Positions 49,487 through 57,560 are shown, numbered from the stretch's first letter. The stretch is 64,000 nt of DNA from Jannaschia sp. Os4 (GCF_016820245.1 NZ_JAFCAR010000003.1:62001-126000); one strand, 5' to 3'. The notes: generated by a model from the letters alone, not told the origin. Numbers and translations are program-made.

Positions 49487-50166
49487 TCCGCCTCGGGGTG
49501 CCGTCCAAGGGCCGCCTGATGGCCGACACGTTCGACTGGTTCGGCGCGCGCGGCCTGACGCTGCGCCGCACCGGCTCGGACCGCGAGTACGCGGGCGAGG
49601 TGGAGGGCGCCGAGGTCGCGCTCGTGCTCCTGTCGGCGGGCGAGGTGCCGCGCGACCTCGCCGCCGGGCGCCTCCATCTCGGCGTCACCGGCTCCGACCT
49701 GATCCGCGAGCGGCTGGGCCCCTCCGCCCCCGTCCACGCGGTCGCGGCGATGGGCTTCGGCCACGCCGACCTCGTCCTCGCCGTCCCGCGCTTCTGGGCC
49801 GATTGCGACACGACCGACGACCTCGACGCCGTGGCCGCCCGGTTCCGCGCCGCGCACGGGCATCGGCTCAGGATCGCCACCAAGTACCACCGCCTCGTGC
49901 GCGACTACCTCCGGGCGCGAGGCGTGGCCGACTACGCGCTGGTGGACAGCCAAGGCGCCACCGAGGGCACCGTGGCCAACGGCACCGCCGAGGCCATCGC
50001 CGACATCACCTCGACCGGCGCGACCTTGGAGGCGAACCACCTCAAGATGCTCTCGGACGGGCCGATCCACGCGAGCCAAGCGACGCTCTGGCGCTCCGAC
50101 GCCGCCCCGTGGACCGACGCCGAGCGCGCCGAGATGGCCCGGCTGGAGGCGATGCTGGCGGGGTAG
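49483..50166 (+). CDS. hisG: ATP phosphoribosyltransferase, short form HisG(S)
   Basis: 227 residues, the short form without the C-terminal regulatory domain. Conserved: [39 protein letters not shown] and TGSDLIRE, RIATKYHRLVRDYLRARGV (PRPP region), and SQGATEGTVANGTAEAIADI followed by TSTGATLEANHLKM. It catalyses the first step of histidine synthesis, ATP + PRPP to phosphoribosyl-ATP, and needs HisZ from the preceding gene. Two hairpins follow immediately. Confidence 0.95.
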   Translation: MIRLGVPSKGRLMADTFDWFGARGLTLRRTGSDREYAGEVEGAEVALVLLSAGEVPRDLAAGRLHLGVTGSDLIRERLGPSAPVHAVAAMGFGHADLVLAVPRFWADCDTTDDLDAVAARFRAAHGHRLRIATKYHRLVRDYLRARGVADYALVDSQGATEGTVANGTAEAIADITSTGATLEANHLKMLSDGPIHASQATLWRSDAAPWTDAERAEMARLEAMLAG

Positions 50167-50216
50167 GAAGATCGCTCAGGACGATCTTCCCCGCATTTCC
50201 TTCGGGAAGGAAATGC
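50166..50216. terminator. Two consecutive hairpins after hisG
   Basis: GGAAGATCG/CGATCTTCC (50166-50190, 7-nt loop) overlaps the last base of the hisG stop, then GCATTTCCTT/AAGGAAATGC (50193-50216, loop CGGG). Together they separate hisG from the convergent DUF3140 gene, which ends 5 bp further. Confidence 0.7.
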
Positions 50217-50220
50217 CCCC

Positions 50221-50559
50221 TCAGGCCGCCATCCCGTTCTCACCGAACGGGTCGTGCCCCCAGTTCTTCATCGAGTAGGCCCAGTCCGACCCCTCGGGCT
50301 CGTCCGGCACCTGCGCGCCGTGGCGCTTGATGTAGCCCACGACCTTGCCCATGTGGTCCCAGTCGTCGTCCGACAGGTCGTCCTTGTTGGTGCGCTTGAT
50401 CTCGACGATCCGGCGGCCCGACTTGTGGCCCTTCGACTCGCCCTCGCCTTGGCCGACCGACTTCGACTCCTCCGTCTCCAGCCAGTCCTCCAGCTCCTTG
50501 GGGGCCATGTTCACCAGATCGCCCCACTCGTCCCAGATCTCGTCGTGCGACTTGCTCAT
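50221..50559 (-). CDS. DUF3140 family protein
   Basis: 112 residues from the ATG at 50559 (GGAGGACAAGGC upstream). The family pattern is complete: DEIWDEWGDLVNMAPKELED, WLETEESKSVGQGEGESKGH and KSGRRIVEIKRTNKDDLSDD, then HMGKVVGYIKRHGAQVPDEP and YSMKNWGHDPFGENG. DUF3140 proteins are small, soluble and uncharacterised; the ESxGHxSGRRIVEI and KVVGYIKRH segments look nucleic-acid-associated, but that is a guess. It is divergent from sdhC; the 199-bp spacer contains a doubled palindrome. Confidence 0.85.
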   Translation of the reverse strand: MSKSHDEIWDEWGDLVNMAPKELEDWLETEESKSVGQGEGESKGHKSGRRIVEIKRTNKDDLSDDDWDHMGKVVGYIKRHGAQVPDEPEGSDWAYSMKNWGHDPFGENGMAA

Positions 50560-50622
50560 GCCTTGTCCTCCGGTCGTTGACGACTCGCGCAACCGGCGGG
50601 GGCGCCGGATCGTTCCCGTCCG

Positions 50623-50659
50623 GTTCGTGATCACGCCGCGCCCACGCGTGATCACGAAC
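50623..50659. promoter_or_regulatory. Doubled CGTGATCACG palindrome ahead of sdhC
   Basis: The 10-bp palindrome CGTGATCACG occurs at 50626-50635 and 50647-50656, centres 21 bp apart (two helical turns), and both lie within larger 13-bp inverted arms GTTCGTGATCACG/CGTGATCACGAAC (50623-50635, 50647-50659). It lies in the DUF3140/sdhC divergent spacer, 99 bp before the sdhC start. The architecture suggests cooperative binding of a dimeric regulator to both promoters. Confidence 0.65.
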
Positions 50660-50758
50660 GCCGCCCGCGGCGGCCCGCCCGCCTCTGCGGCCTTCCGCCC
50701 CCGTGACGCCCGTGCGACACTGTGGCAGACCGCCGCCCGAACGACCCGAGAGGCCCCC

Positions 50759-51142
50759 ATGCCCGAAGTGAACCGGGGCAACCGCCCCCTCAGCCCGCAC
50801 ATGTCGATCTATCGGCCGCAGATCACCTCGATCTCGTCGATCCTGACCCGTATCACCGGCAACGCGCTGGTCCTCGCGGGGCTGATGGTGACGTGGTGGT
50901 TCGTGGCGCTGGCCACCTCGCCCGAGGCGTTCGACACCGCCGACGCGGTGCTGACGTCGTGGTTCGGCAAGCTGGTGTTCCTCGGCTCGATCTGGGCGCT
51001 GTGGTATCACACGCTGGCGGGCATCCGGCACCTGATCTGGGATCAGGTGGCCCTGATGGAGATCAAGACCGCCGAGATGCTGGGCTGGGCCTGCATCGTC
51101 GGCGCGACCGTCCTCACCCTCCTCACGATCGTGATCCTCTGA
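50759..51142 (+). CDS. sdhC: Succinate dehydrogenase cytochrome b556 subunit
   Basis: 127 residues with three membrane helices ([60 protein letters not shown]). The family signature is [20 protein letters not shown] followed by LTRITGNAL, where Ser and Arg line the quinone site, and [12 protein letters not shown] contains the haem b ligand His. It anchors the catalytic subunits in the inner membrane and helps reduce ubiquinone. First gene of the sdh operon; its stop shares one base with the sdhD start. Confidence 0.95.
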   Translation: MPEVNRGNRPLSPHMSIYRPQITSISSILTRITGNALVLAGLMVTWWFVALATSPEAFDTADAVLTSWFGKLVFLGSIWALWYHTLAGIRHLIWDQVALMEIKTAEMLGWACIVGATVLTLLTIVIL

Positions 51143-51537
51143 TGCCCGAACTCGACGCCGCCACCGCCCGCTACGTCACCGACCGCAAGCTCGTCTCGGG
51201 GCTGGGCTCCGCCCGCTCGGGCACCAAGCACCACGTCGCGGTCACCTACACCTCCGTGGCGCTGGCCGTGCTGGTGCCGCTCTTCCTGCTGACCTTCGGG
51301 CGCGTGCTGGGCGAGCCCTACGCCGTCGTCCAAGCCTACTTCACGCGGCCCTTCCCTGCGATCGTGGCCCTGCTGACCCTCGGGATCGGCTGGTGGCACT
51401 TCGCCCAAGGGGTGCAGGTGCTGCTCGAGGACTACACGCGGGGCCAGACCCGCAAGTGGTCGATCCTCGCGGCCAAGTGCCTCAGCCTCTTCGCGGCGGC
51501 GGCGGGCGTTTACGCCCTGATCCGCATCGCGCTCTGA
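51142..51537 (+). CDS. sdhD: Succinate dehydrogenase membrane anchor subunit
   Basis: 131 residues. The start ATG at 51142 shares a base with the sdhC stop (TGATG). Three membrane helices: [40 protein letters not shown] and [36 protein letters not shown] at the N-terminus and [20 protein letters not shown], with His and the quinone-site Asp-Tyr pair, identify the SdhD family. It forms the haem and quinone site with SdhC. Confidence 0.94.
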   Translation: MPELDAATARYVTDRKLVSGLGSARSGTKHHVAVTYTSVALAVLVPLFLLTFGRVLGEPYAVVQAYFTRPFPAIVALLTLGIGWWHFAQGVQVLLEDYTRGQTRKWSILAAKCLSLFAAAAGVYALIRIAL

Positions 51538-51554
51538 CCTTCGGGAGAACGACC

Positions 51555-53366
51555 ATGCCCGCCTACGACTACGAGACCCACGAATACGACGTCGTCGTCG
51601 TCGGCGCCGGCGGCGCTGGCCTGCGCGCGACCCTCGGAATGGCGGAGCAGGGGCTCCGCACCGCCTGCATCACCAAGGTGTTCCCGACCCGCTCCCATAC
51701 GGTGGCGGCGCAGGGGGGCATCGCGGCCTCGCTCGGCAACATGGGGCCGGACGACTGGCAGTGGCACATGTACGACACCGTGAAGGGGTCGGACTGGCTC
51801 GGCGACACGGACGCGATGGAGTACCTCGCCCGCGAGGCGCCCAAGGCCGTCTACGAGCTGGAGCACTACGGCGTGCCCTTCTCGCGCACCGAGGAGGGCA
51901 AGATCTACCAGCGCCCCTTCGGCGGCCACACCACCGAATACGGCGAGGGCCCCCCGGTGCAGCGCACCTGCGCCGCCGCCGACCGCACGGGCCACGCGAT
52001 CCTGCACACGCTCTACGGCCAGTCGCTCAAGCAGCAGGCGCAGTTCTTCATCGAGTACTTCGCCATCGACCTCATCATGTCCGAGGACGGCGCGTGCCAA
52101 GGCGTGCTCTGCTGGAAGCTGGACGACGGCACGCTGCACCTCTTCTCGGCCAAGATGACGGTGCTGGCGACGGGCGGCTACGGGCGCGCCTACTTCTCGG
52201 CCACGAGCGCCCACACCTGCACCGGCGACGGCAACGGCATGGTCGCGCGCGCGGGGCTTCCGCTGCAGGACATGGAGTTCGTGCAGTTCCACCCGACCGG
52301 CATCTACGGCGCGGGCTGCCTCATCACCGAGGGCGCGCGGGGCGAGGGCGGCTACCTCACCAACTCCGAAGGGGAGCGCTTCATGGAGCGCTACGCCCCC
52401 ACCTACAAGGACCTGGCCAGCCGCGACGTCGTGTCCCGCTGCATGACGCTGGAGATCCGCGAGGGGCGGGGCGTCGGCAAGGACGGCGACCATATCCACC
52501 TGCATCTCGACCACCTGCCCGCCGACACCTTGGCCGAGCGCCTGCCCGGCATCTCGGAATCGGCGCGCATCTTCGCGGGCGTCGACGTCAACCGGGAGCC
52601 GATCCCCGTCCTGCCCACCGTCCACTACAACATGGGCGGCATCCCCACGAACTACTGGGGCGAGGTGCTGGCGCCCACGGCGGACGAGCCCGACCGCGTG
52701 TCGCCCGGCCTGATGGCCGTGGGCGAGGCGGGCTGCGCCTCGGTGCACGGAGCCAACCGCCTCGGGTCCAACTCGCTGATCGACCTCGTGGTGTTCGGCC
52801 GCGCCGCCGCCATCCGCGCGGGCAAGGTCGTGGACCCCGAGACCCCGGTGCCCAGCCCGAACATGCGCTCGGTCGAGATGGCGCTCGCCCGCTTCGACGG
52901 GCTGCGCCACGCGCGCGGGCAGGTCGGCACCGCCGAGCTGCGCCTCGAGATGCAGAAGACCATGCAGGCCGACGCCGCCGTGTTCCGCACCTCCGAGACG
53001 CTCAAGCAGGGCAAGGAGAAGATGGAGGACGTGGCGTCCAAGATGTCCGACGTCTCCGTCACCGACAACACGCTGATCTGGAACTCCGACCTGATGGAGA
53101 CGCTGGAACTGGCGAACCTGATGCCCAACGCGGTCGCCACCGTCGTCGCCGCCGAGGCGCGCAAGGAGAGCCGCGGGGCGCACGCCCACGAGGACTTCCC
53201 CGACCGCGACGACGAGAACTGGCGCAAGCACTCGCTGACTTGGTTCACCGGCGACGACCAGAAGGCCTCGCTCGGCTACCGCGGCGTCCACGTCCAGCCG
53301 CTGACCACCCACAACGAGGGCGGCATCGACCCCAAGAAGATCGCGCCCAAGGCGCGGGTCTACTGA
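51555..53366 (+). CDS. sdhA: Succinate dehydrogenase flavoprotein subunit
   Basis: 603 residues. FAD-binding N-terminus [20 protein letters not shown]; covalent flavin His in [20 protein letters not shown] (about residue 50); substrate and catalytic segments [56 protein letters not shown], and [20 protein letters not shown]. The C-terminus [20 protein letters not shown] completes the family. It oxidises succinate to fumarate on the cytoplasmic face, linking TCA cycle and respiration. Unlike most operons, sdhB is not next: six small genes intervene. Confidence 0.97.
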   Translation: MPAYDYETHEYDVVVVGAGGAGLRATLGMAEQGLRTACITKVFPTRSHTVAAQGGIAASLGNMGPDDWQWHMYDTVKGSDWLGDTDAMEYLAREAPKAVYELEHYGVPFSRTEEGKIYQRPFGGHTTEYGEGPPVQRTCAAADRTGHAILHTLYGQSLKQQAQFFIEYFAIDLIMSEDGACQGVLCWKLDDGTLHLFSAKMTVLATGGYGRAYFSATSAHTCTGDGNGMVARAGLPLQDMEFVQFHPTGIYGAGCLITEGARGEGGYLTNSEGERFMERYAPTYKDLASRDVVSRCMTLEIREGRGVGKDGDHIHLHLDHLPADTLAERLPGISESARIFAGVDVNREPIPVLPTVHYNMGGIPTNYWGEVLAPTADEPDRVSPGLMAVGEAGCASVHGANRLGSNSLIDLVVFGRAAAIRAGKVVDPETPVPSPNMRSVEMALARFDGLRHARGQVGTAELRLEMQKTMQADAAVFRTSETLKQGKEKMEDVASKMSDVSVTDNTLIWNSDLMETLELANLMPNAVATVVAAEARKESRGAHAHEDFPDRDDENWRKHSLTWFTGDDQKASLGYRGVHVQPLTTHNEGGIDPKKIAPKARVY

Positions 53367-53442
53367 CCGGGCCGGGCCGGGCGCGCTTGACGCCCCGGCC
53401 CCCCCGCCACAAGACGGACGCGCAACCACAGGGAGATCGCCC

Positions 53443-53643
53443 GTGCGCGTCCTCGTCCTTCTGCTCCTGCCCGTGGCCGTGGCCGGGTGCCAAGCCGCCG
53501 CCGCCGGCGGTCGCCCGTCCCAAGCGCTGATCGAATACTGCCTGAACCGCATCGACCGGGCCACGCCGCCCGGCCCCGACGCCGCCGAGGCCGAGCGGTT
53601 CGGCTACGACTTCTGCATCCAAGAGAACCGGCGCGGGCTGTGA
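53443..53643 (+). CDS. Small lipoprotein in the sdh operon (1)
   Basis: 66 residues from GTG at 53443 with GGGAG upstream. A lipoprotein signal peptide ends with the lipobox VAGC (about residue 16). The mature 51 residues carry two further cysteines (IEYCLNRID and FGYDFCIQEN), about 26 apart, probably forming a disulfide. The sequence is compact and charged, with no known domain. The gene is 76 bp after sdhA and overlaps the next small lipoprotein by 4 bp. Its location inside sdhCDA-sdhB suggests an envelope function tied to growth, but nothing specific can be read. Confidence 0.6.
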   Translation: MRVLVLLLLPVAVAGCQAAAAGGRPSQALIEYCLNRIDRATPPGPDAAEAERFGYDFCIQENRRGL

Positions 53644-53825
53644 GGCGCGCGCTGGCCGCCGCCCTCGTCCTGACGGCCTGCATGCCCGCCGACCCGCAGG
53701 AGGCGCGGCGGCAGGCCTATCTCGACTGCGCCCGCGCGCAGGGCGTCACCGTCCGGGACGGCACCATCGTGGCCGACGCCGACGGCCTGCGCCGCCTCGA
53801 CGCCTGCAGGGCGATCCCGCGCTAG
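53640..53825 (+). CDS. Small lipoprotein in the sdh operon (2)
   Basis: 61 residues, GTG start overlapping the preceding stop. The signal and lipobox are RRALAAALVLTACMP (Cys about residue 14). The mature part has two cysteines (AYLDCARAQG and RRLDACRAIPR) about 25 residues apart, the same plan as the upstream and downstream neighbours. No catalytic motif. The short reading frame is supported by the 4-bp overlap and the lipobox. Likely anchored to the inner or outer membrane and periplasmic. Confidence 0.55.
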   Translation: MRRALAAALVLTACMPADPQEARRQAYLDCARAQGVTVRDGTIVADADGLRRLDACRAIPR

Positions 53826-53884
53826 GCGCACCCGCGCCCGCGCGCTAGAACCATCCCCGCACACCACCGGAGACTGAGACCCCG

Positions 53885-54109
53885 ATGCGCTTCCTGATCC
53901 CGCTCGCGCCGCTGGCGCTCATGGCCTGCCAGCCCGCCGCCACCCCCGTCCAAGTCGATCCCGCCGTCCGCGCGCTCACCGACGCCTGCCTCGCCGAGAT
54001 CGGCCAGCCGCCGCTGCCCGCCGACGTCACCGACACCGCGACGCTGGAGCTGACGCCGGAGCAGCAGGACGCCTTCCGCTTCTGCGTCGAGCGCCGCATC
54101 GCCGGGTGA
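53885..54109 (+). CDS. Small lipoprotein in the sdh operon (3)
   Basis: 74 residues, ATG with GGAG upstream. Lipoprotein signal RFLIPLAPLALMACQPAATP with lipobox LMAC (Cys about residue 15). The mature domain again has two cysteines, RALTDACLAEIGQPPLPADV and DAFRFCVERRIAG, about 33 apart. It resembles the other small lipoproteins in plan (lipobox, short linker, paired Cys, charged C-terminus), which suggests a family that spread by duplication. Between this and the previous gene are 59 bp. Function unknown. Confidence 0.65.
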   Translation: MRFLIPLAPLALMACQPAATPVQVDPAVRALTDACLAEIGQPPLPADVTDTATLELTPEQQDAFRFCVERRIAG

Positions 54110-54149
54110 GCCCCGCCGACCGCCCGACCACGCCCCCGGTCCGCGCCCC

Positions 54150-54941
54150 GTGACCGAGCCGCGCTTCGTCTGCGTGGGCACGCACCACAAGACCGGCACG
54201 CTGTGGATGCGGGCCGTGTTCCGCCGCCTCGCGGGGGCGATGAAGGCGCCCTACCACGTCGTCTACCCGGTCACCGGCCCCGGCAAGGTCCGCCCGGCGG
54301 ACGGCCCCGCCGTGCTCGCCTCGTGGTCCTCGCGCTTCCCCGCATGGCTCCACGACCGCCCCGACGCGCGGATCCTCCACGTCATCCGCGACCCGCGCGA
54401 CGTCCTGCTCTCGGGGATGCGCTACCACCGCCATGCGGGCGAGAAGGGGGAGCGGTTCCTTCACGTCCCCCGCGACGACCTCGGCGGCCTGACCTACCAG
54501 CAGCACCTCAACGGCCTCCCCGACGACGCGGCCCGCCTGCGCTTCGAGATGGCGGAGAAGCACGCCGAGACGCTCGCCCAGATGCTCGCGTGGGACTACG
54601 CCAACCCCCGCCACGTCGAGACCCGCTACGAGGACCTGCGCCACGACACCGAGATGCGCCACTTCTCCCACTGCCTCCGCCGCCTCGGGCTGGAGGGGGA
54701 CGCGGTGGAGGTCGGGGCCGCCATCTTCTGGAGCCACGCCCTCTTCGGGGGCAAGGCCGACCCCGCCGACCGCGTGGCCCGCGTCAACGCCCACGTCGCC
54801 CATGGCGGCACCGCCCAGTGGCGGACCCGGCTGCCCCGCCCGGTGGCCGAGGACTACGCCGAGCGCCACGGCGACGCGCTCGTCGCCTTGGGCTACGAGG
54901 ACCACCCCACCCGCTGGCTGGAGGCGCTCGATGCGGCCTAG
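54150..54941 (+). CDS. Sulfotransferase domain protein
   Basis: 263 residues from GTG at 54150. The 5'-phosphosulfate-binding loop is FVCVGTHHKTGTLWMRAVFR near the N-terminus, and the 3'-phosphate motif is LHVIRDPRDVLLSGMRYHRH around residues 75-95; VETRYEDLRHDTEMRHFSHC is a typical third motif. Such proteins transfer sulfate from PAPS to sugars, lipids or proteins. No signal peptide, so it is cytoplasmic. Placement within the sdh operon, flanked by lipoprotein genes, is unusual; the next gene overlaps its end by 11 bp. The acceptor is unknown. Confidence 0.85.
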   Translation: MTEPRFVCVGTHHKTGTLWMRAVFRRLAGAMKAPYHVVYPVTGPGKVRPADGPAVLASWSSRFPAWLHDRPDARILHVIRDPRDVLLSGMRYHRHAGEKGERFLHVPRDDLGGLTYQQHLNGLPDDAARLRFEMAEKHAETLAQMLAWDYANPRHVETRYEDLRHDTEMRHFSHCLRRLGLEGDAVEVGAAIFWSHALFGGKADPADRVARVNAHVAHGGTAQWRTRLPRPVAEDYAERHGDALVALGYEDHPTRWLEALDAA

Positions 54942-55278
54942 CGCGCTCCTCCCGCCCCTCCTGCTCGCGGCCTGCATCGGCGGGGGCGGCGACCGGTCCG
55001 GCCCGGCGGGCGCCGAGCAGGCCCCCGTCGACTGCGTGCTGCGCTACGCCACGCCGCAGGAGCTCCTGATCCTCGCCCGCGGCACTGTGGGCGACCCCCG
55101 CGCCGCCCGCGTCGTCCGCGACGTCCGCGCCCGGCCGGAAGCCGCCGCCTGCGTGGCGGCGGCCTTGCCCCCGACCCCCGCCGCGCCACCTGCCGGGGTG
55201 GCCCCCGGCGACGACGCCGTGGACGCCGCCATCGCCGACGCCCTCGCGGGCGCGCTCGCCCCGGAGGACCCGAATTGA
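54931..55278 (+). CDS. Small lipoprotein in the sdh operon (4)
   Basis: 115 residues, ATG at 54931 inside the end of the sulfotransferase gene. Signal and lipobox: RPSALLPPLLLAACIGGGGD (LAAC). The mature part contains DCVLRYATPQELLILARGTV and an ARPEAAACVAAALPP cysteine about 45 residues later, followed by an Ala/Pro-rich, acidic tail. It is paralogous to the next gene: both show DCV, then ELL-LA-G, then V-ARP-C. No known domain. Periplasmic lipoprotein of unknown role. Confidence 0.65.
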   Translation: MRPSALLPPLLLAACIGGGGDRSGPAGAEQAPVDCVLRYATPQELLILARGTVGDPRAARVVRDVRARPEAAACVAAALPPTPAAPPAGVAPGDDAVDAAIADALAGALAPEDPN

Positions 55279-55598
55279 CCCGCGTCATCCCGCTGCTCGC
55301 CCTCGCCCTCGCCGCCTGCAACGGCGTCGGCTCGGGCGTCGCCACCGACCTCGGACGCGAGGCGGCCCGCACCGTCGTCGACGCCCAGATGGCCAGCCGC
55401 TTCCCCGGCGTCCCGACCAAGCCGCTCACCGACTGCGTCATCGACAACGCCGAGGCGTCGGAGCTGCTGACCCTCGCGGGCTCGGCCGCCACCGGCAACG
55501 CCGCGCCCGCGCAGGACGCCGTGGGCACCATCCTCGCCCGCCCCGGCACCCAGTCCTGCCTGCTGCGCGCCGCGCCGACGCTGCTCACCGGGCTCTAG
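55275..55598 (+). CDS. Small lipoprotein in the sdh operon (5)
   Basis: 107 residues with a rare TTG start at 55275, chosen because it overlaps the upstream stop (TTGA) and gives a perfect lipoprotein signal TRVIPLLALALAACNGVGSG (LAAC). The mature domain has LTDCVIDNAEASELLTLAGS and TILARPGTQSCLLRAAPTLL, the same Cys-ELLxLA-ARP-Cys plan as the previous gene, so the two are tandem paralogs. It ends 84 bp before sdhB. Function unknown; periplasmic. Confidence 0.65.
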   Translation: MTRVIPLLALALAACNGVGSGVATDLGREAARTVVDAQMASRFPGVPTKPLTDCVIDNAEASELLTLAGSAATGNAAPAQDAVGTILARPGTQSCLLRAAPTLLTGL

Positions 55599-55682
55599 CA
55601 TCCCCGCGACCCATCGGCGCGCGCGGGTTCCCCCGGGCGCCCGCACCCGTTATCTCGGGGACGAACGACGAAAGGCCCCGAG

Positions 55683-56462
55683 ATGGTCCAGCTGACCCTT
55701 CCGAAGAACAGCCGCATCACCACCGGCAAGACGTGGCCCGCCCCCGAGGGCGCGAACCGCACCAAGACCTTCAAGATCTACCGCTGGAACCCCGAGGACG
55801 GGGCCAACCCGCGCGTCGACAGCTACGTCGTCGACCTCGACACCTGCGGCCCGATGGTCCTCGACGCCCTCATCAAGATCAAGAACGAGATCGACCCCAC
55901 GCTGACCTTCCGCCGGTCGTGCCGCGAGGGGATCTGCGGCTCCTGCGCGATGAACATCGACGGGATCAACACGCTCGCCTGCACCTACGGCATCGACGAG
56001 GTGGCGGGCGACGTGAAGATCTACCCGCTGCCGCACATGCCGGTGGTCAAGGACCTGATCCCCGACCTCACCCATTTCTACGCCCAGCACGCCTCCGTGA
56101 TGCCGTGGCTGGAGACCAAGACGAACACCCCCGCCAAGGAGTGGCGCCAGTCGATCGAGGACCGCCGCAAGCTCGACGGCCTCTACGAGTGCATCATGTG
56201 CGCGTCCTGCTCGACGTCCTGCCCGTCCTACTGGTGGAACGGCGACAAGTATCTCGGCCCGGCCGCGCTGCTCCACGCCTACCGCTGGATCATCGACTCG
56301 CGCGACGAGGCGACGGGCGAGCGGCTCGACGACCTCGAGGACCCGTTCAAGCTGTATCGCTGCCACACGATCATGAACTGCACCAAGACCTGCCCCAAGG
56401 GCCTGAACCCGGCCAAGGCGATCGCGTCGATCAAGAAGATGATGGTCGAGCGGCAGGGCTGA
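55683..56462 (+). CDS. sdhB: Succinate dehydrogenase iron-sulfur subunit
   Basis: 259 residues. The 2Fe-2S cluster ligands are in [20 protein letters not shown] (about residues 80-88) with the fourth Cys in [10 protein letters not shown]; the 4Fe-4S and 3Fe-4S ligands are in [20 protein letters not shown] and [20 protein letters not shown]. It passes electrons from SdhA flavin to the quinone site. GGCCCCGAG precedes the ATG. It is separated from sdhA by 2.3 kb of small lipoprotein and sulfotransferase genes on the same strand; a strong hairpin downstream ends the operon. Confidence 0.97.
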   Translation: MVQLTLPKNSRITTGKTWPAPEGANRTKTFKIYRWNPEDGANPRVDSYVVDLDTCGPMVLDALIKIKNEIDPTLTFRRSCREGICGSCAMNIDGINTLACTYGIDEVAGDVKIYPLPHMPVVKDLIPDLTHFYAQHASVMPWLETKTNTPAKEWRQSIEDRRKLDGLYECIMCASCSTSCPSYWWNGDKYLGPAALLHAYRWIIDSRDEATGERLDDLEDPFKLYRCHTIMNCTKTCPKGLNPAKAIASIKKMMVERQG

Positions 56463-56503
56463 CGCCGGCGCCGCGCGACCGGATCGCCGCCTCTCGACGG
56501 CGA

Positions 56504-56530
56504 ACGGCCCCGCCATCGGGGCGGGGCCGT
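56504..56530. terminator. Bidirectional terminator after sdhB
   Basis: Perfect 11-bp arms ACGGCCCCGCC and GGCGGGGCCGT with a 5-nt loop, 41 bp after the sdhB stop and 25 bp from the end of the convergent mini-protein gene. Confidence 0.75.
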
Positions 56531-56555
56531 CGGGCCGTGGACGGAGGGGCGGGGG

Positions 56556-56720
56556 TCAGTCGCTGACGCCGACGCACACGCCGAGCTCGCAGATCAGCCC
56601 GTCGCCGTTGATGTCCTGATCGAGCTTCGCCTCGAGCTGCGCCGTGGTGAGCGCGGCGGCGGGTGCGGCCAGCAGGACGGCGAGGGGAAGGGCGAGGGCG
56701 ATCTTGGCGATGCGGGTCAT
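56556..56720 (-). CDS. Tiny secreted EF-hand-like protein (1 of 3)
   Basis: 54 residues: ATG at 56720 with GGAGCCC upstream, TGA at 56556. Signal peptide RIAKIALALPLAVLLAAPAA, then TTAQLEAKLDQDINGDGLIC, ending ELGVCVGVSD. DQDINGDG is a canonical EF-hand/dockerin calcium loop (Asp at 1, 3, 5 with Gly 6), and two cysteines flank the end of the loop. The mature protein is only about 30 residues. It is the last of three tandem genes on the minus strand sharing DQD-GDG and a GVxVG-like end. Function unknown; possibly extracellular calcium-binding. Confidence 0.6.
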   Translation of the reverse strand: MTRIAKIALALPLAVLLAAPAAALTTAQLEAKLDQDINGDGLICELGVCVGVSD

Positions 56721-56827
56721 GTCGGGCTCCGGTTGCCGCCGCCGGTCGTGGCGGGGCTTCGGAGGAGGAACCCGCGCTTGGGGCGGGTCCGTTCCGGTTC
56801 CGCGCCCGAAGGCGCCCTTGCGCCGCC

Positions 56828-57031
56828 TCAGTCCCCCTGCGCGCCCACGCAGACGCCGCCTTCCATGATGCAGCCGTCGCCGTCGACGTCCTGATCGGTG
56901 ATCTGCTCGATCCGCTCCTCGGCGATGGCCGGCTCCTCGTTGTCGTAGGCCAGCGCGAAGGGCGCGGCGGCGAGGGCGCCGACGAAGGCGGCGAAGGCGA
57001 GCGAGGGGGCGAGGAAGGGCTTGAGGTCCAT
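56828..57031 (-). CDS. Tiny secreted EF-hand-like protein (2 of 3)
   Basis: 67 residues from ATG at 57031 with AGGAG upstream. Signal peptide APSLAFAAFVGALAAAPFAL, then a mature segment of about 40 residues, EEPAIAEERIEQITDQDVDG and DGCIMEGGVCVGAQGD. DQDVDGDG is again an EF-hand-like loop; CIMEGGVCVG parallels CELGVCVG-type ending of gene 1, so they are paralogs. The two cysteines may form a disulfide that locks the loop. Single-loop proteins of this size cannot form a normal EF-hand pair alone and may dimerise. Confidence 0.6.
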   Translation of the reverse strand: MDLKPFLAPSLAFAAFVGALAAAPFALAYDNEEPAIAEERIEQITDQDVDGDGCIMEGGVCVGAQGD

Positions 57032-57111
57032 GATCGGGGCTCCTGTGTGGCGTTCGGTCCGGGGAACGCGGAACGGGGGAGGGACTGTTCCATCCCGCCC
57101 CCGCGTCGGCG

Positions 57112-57294
57112 TCAGCCGGAGACGCCGACCTCGACGCCGCCCGCCGAGGGGACCGTGCCGTCGCCGTCGATGTCCTGATCGGTCGTCGCCTCGATCTCCG
57201 AGGTCGTGTCGACGCGGTTGTTCCCGCCCGCGACGCAGGCCGAGAGGGAGCCCGCGAGGGCGAGCGCGAGGAGCGCCTTGAGGGAAGTGGTCAT
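57112..57294 (-). CDS. Tiny EF-hand-like lipoprotein (3 of 3)
   Basis: 60 residues from ATG at 57294 with CAGGAGAC upstream. A lipoprotein signal TTSLKALLALALAGSLSACV (LSAC, Cys about residue 19) replaces the plain signal peptide of the other two. The mature part reads TTSEIEATTDQDIDGDGTVP and ends SAGGVEVGVSG. DQDIDGDG is the shared loop, but the two cysteines of its paralogs are replaced (TVPSAGGVEVG), so no disulfide is possible. It is first in the row, transcribed away from the ornithine-decarboxylase-family gene. Confidence 0.6.
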   Translation of the reverse strand: MTTSLKALLALALAGSLSACVAGGNNRVDTTSEIEATTDQDIDGDGTVPSAGGVEVGVSG

Positions 57295-57443
57295 CTGTCC
57301 GTCTCCTGTTCCTTGAACGCCCGAAACCACCCCCTCCCCCCCATTGTTCCGAAATCGGCGGACCCCGCCATTTTCCCTCTTGACCGAATCCGGCGCCGGT
57401 CCCATCTGCCCGCTCACTGAACGGACGCCAACGCACGCGCCTC

Positions 57444-57560
57444 TGGCACGGCCTACCAGGGTTCACCCCCGGCACGGTTACGCAGCGACGGTAACGTCTC
57501 CCTTGGAACTGAGCGGTCTGCGCCCCGTGTGGGAATGGCCGGGTCTTCTGGAGATGCGCA
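57444..57560 (+). promoter_or_regulatory. Structured 5' leader of the ornithine-decarboxylase gene (speF-motif candidate)
   Basis: CGTCTCC (57495-57501) can pair with GGAGATG (57550-57556), enclosing the likely ribosome binding site GGAG five bases or so before the ATG at 57561; GTTAC/GTAAC (57478-57482, 57490-57494 region) forms a second small stem just upstream. The element CGTCTCCCTTGGAACTGAG followed later by CTGGAGATG resembles, as I recall, the alphaproteobacterial speF RNA motif found before ornithine decarboxylase genes. It would control translation; the identity needs a covariance-model check. Confidence 0.55.

Noticed and set aside
57112-57417. Longer version of the first EF-hand mini-protein starting at 57417
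   Set aside because: The extra 41 residues precede a perfect lipoprotein signal peptide and a CAGGAGAC ribosome binding site, so the ATG at 57294 is the sensible start.
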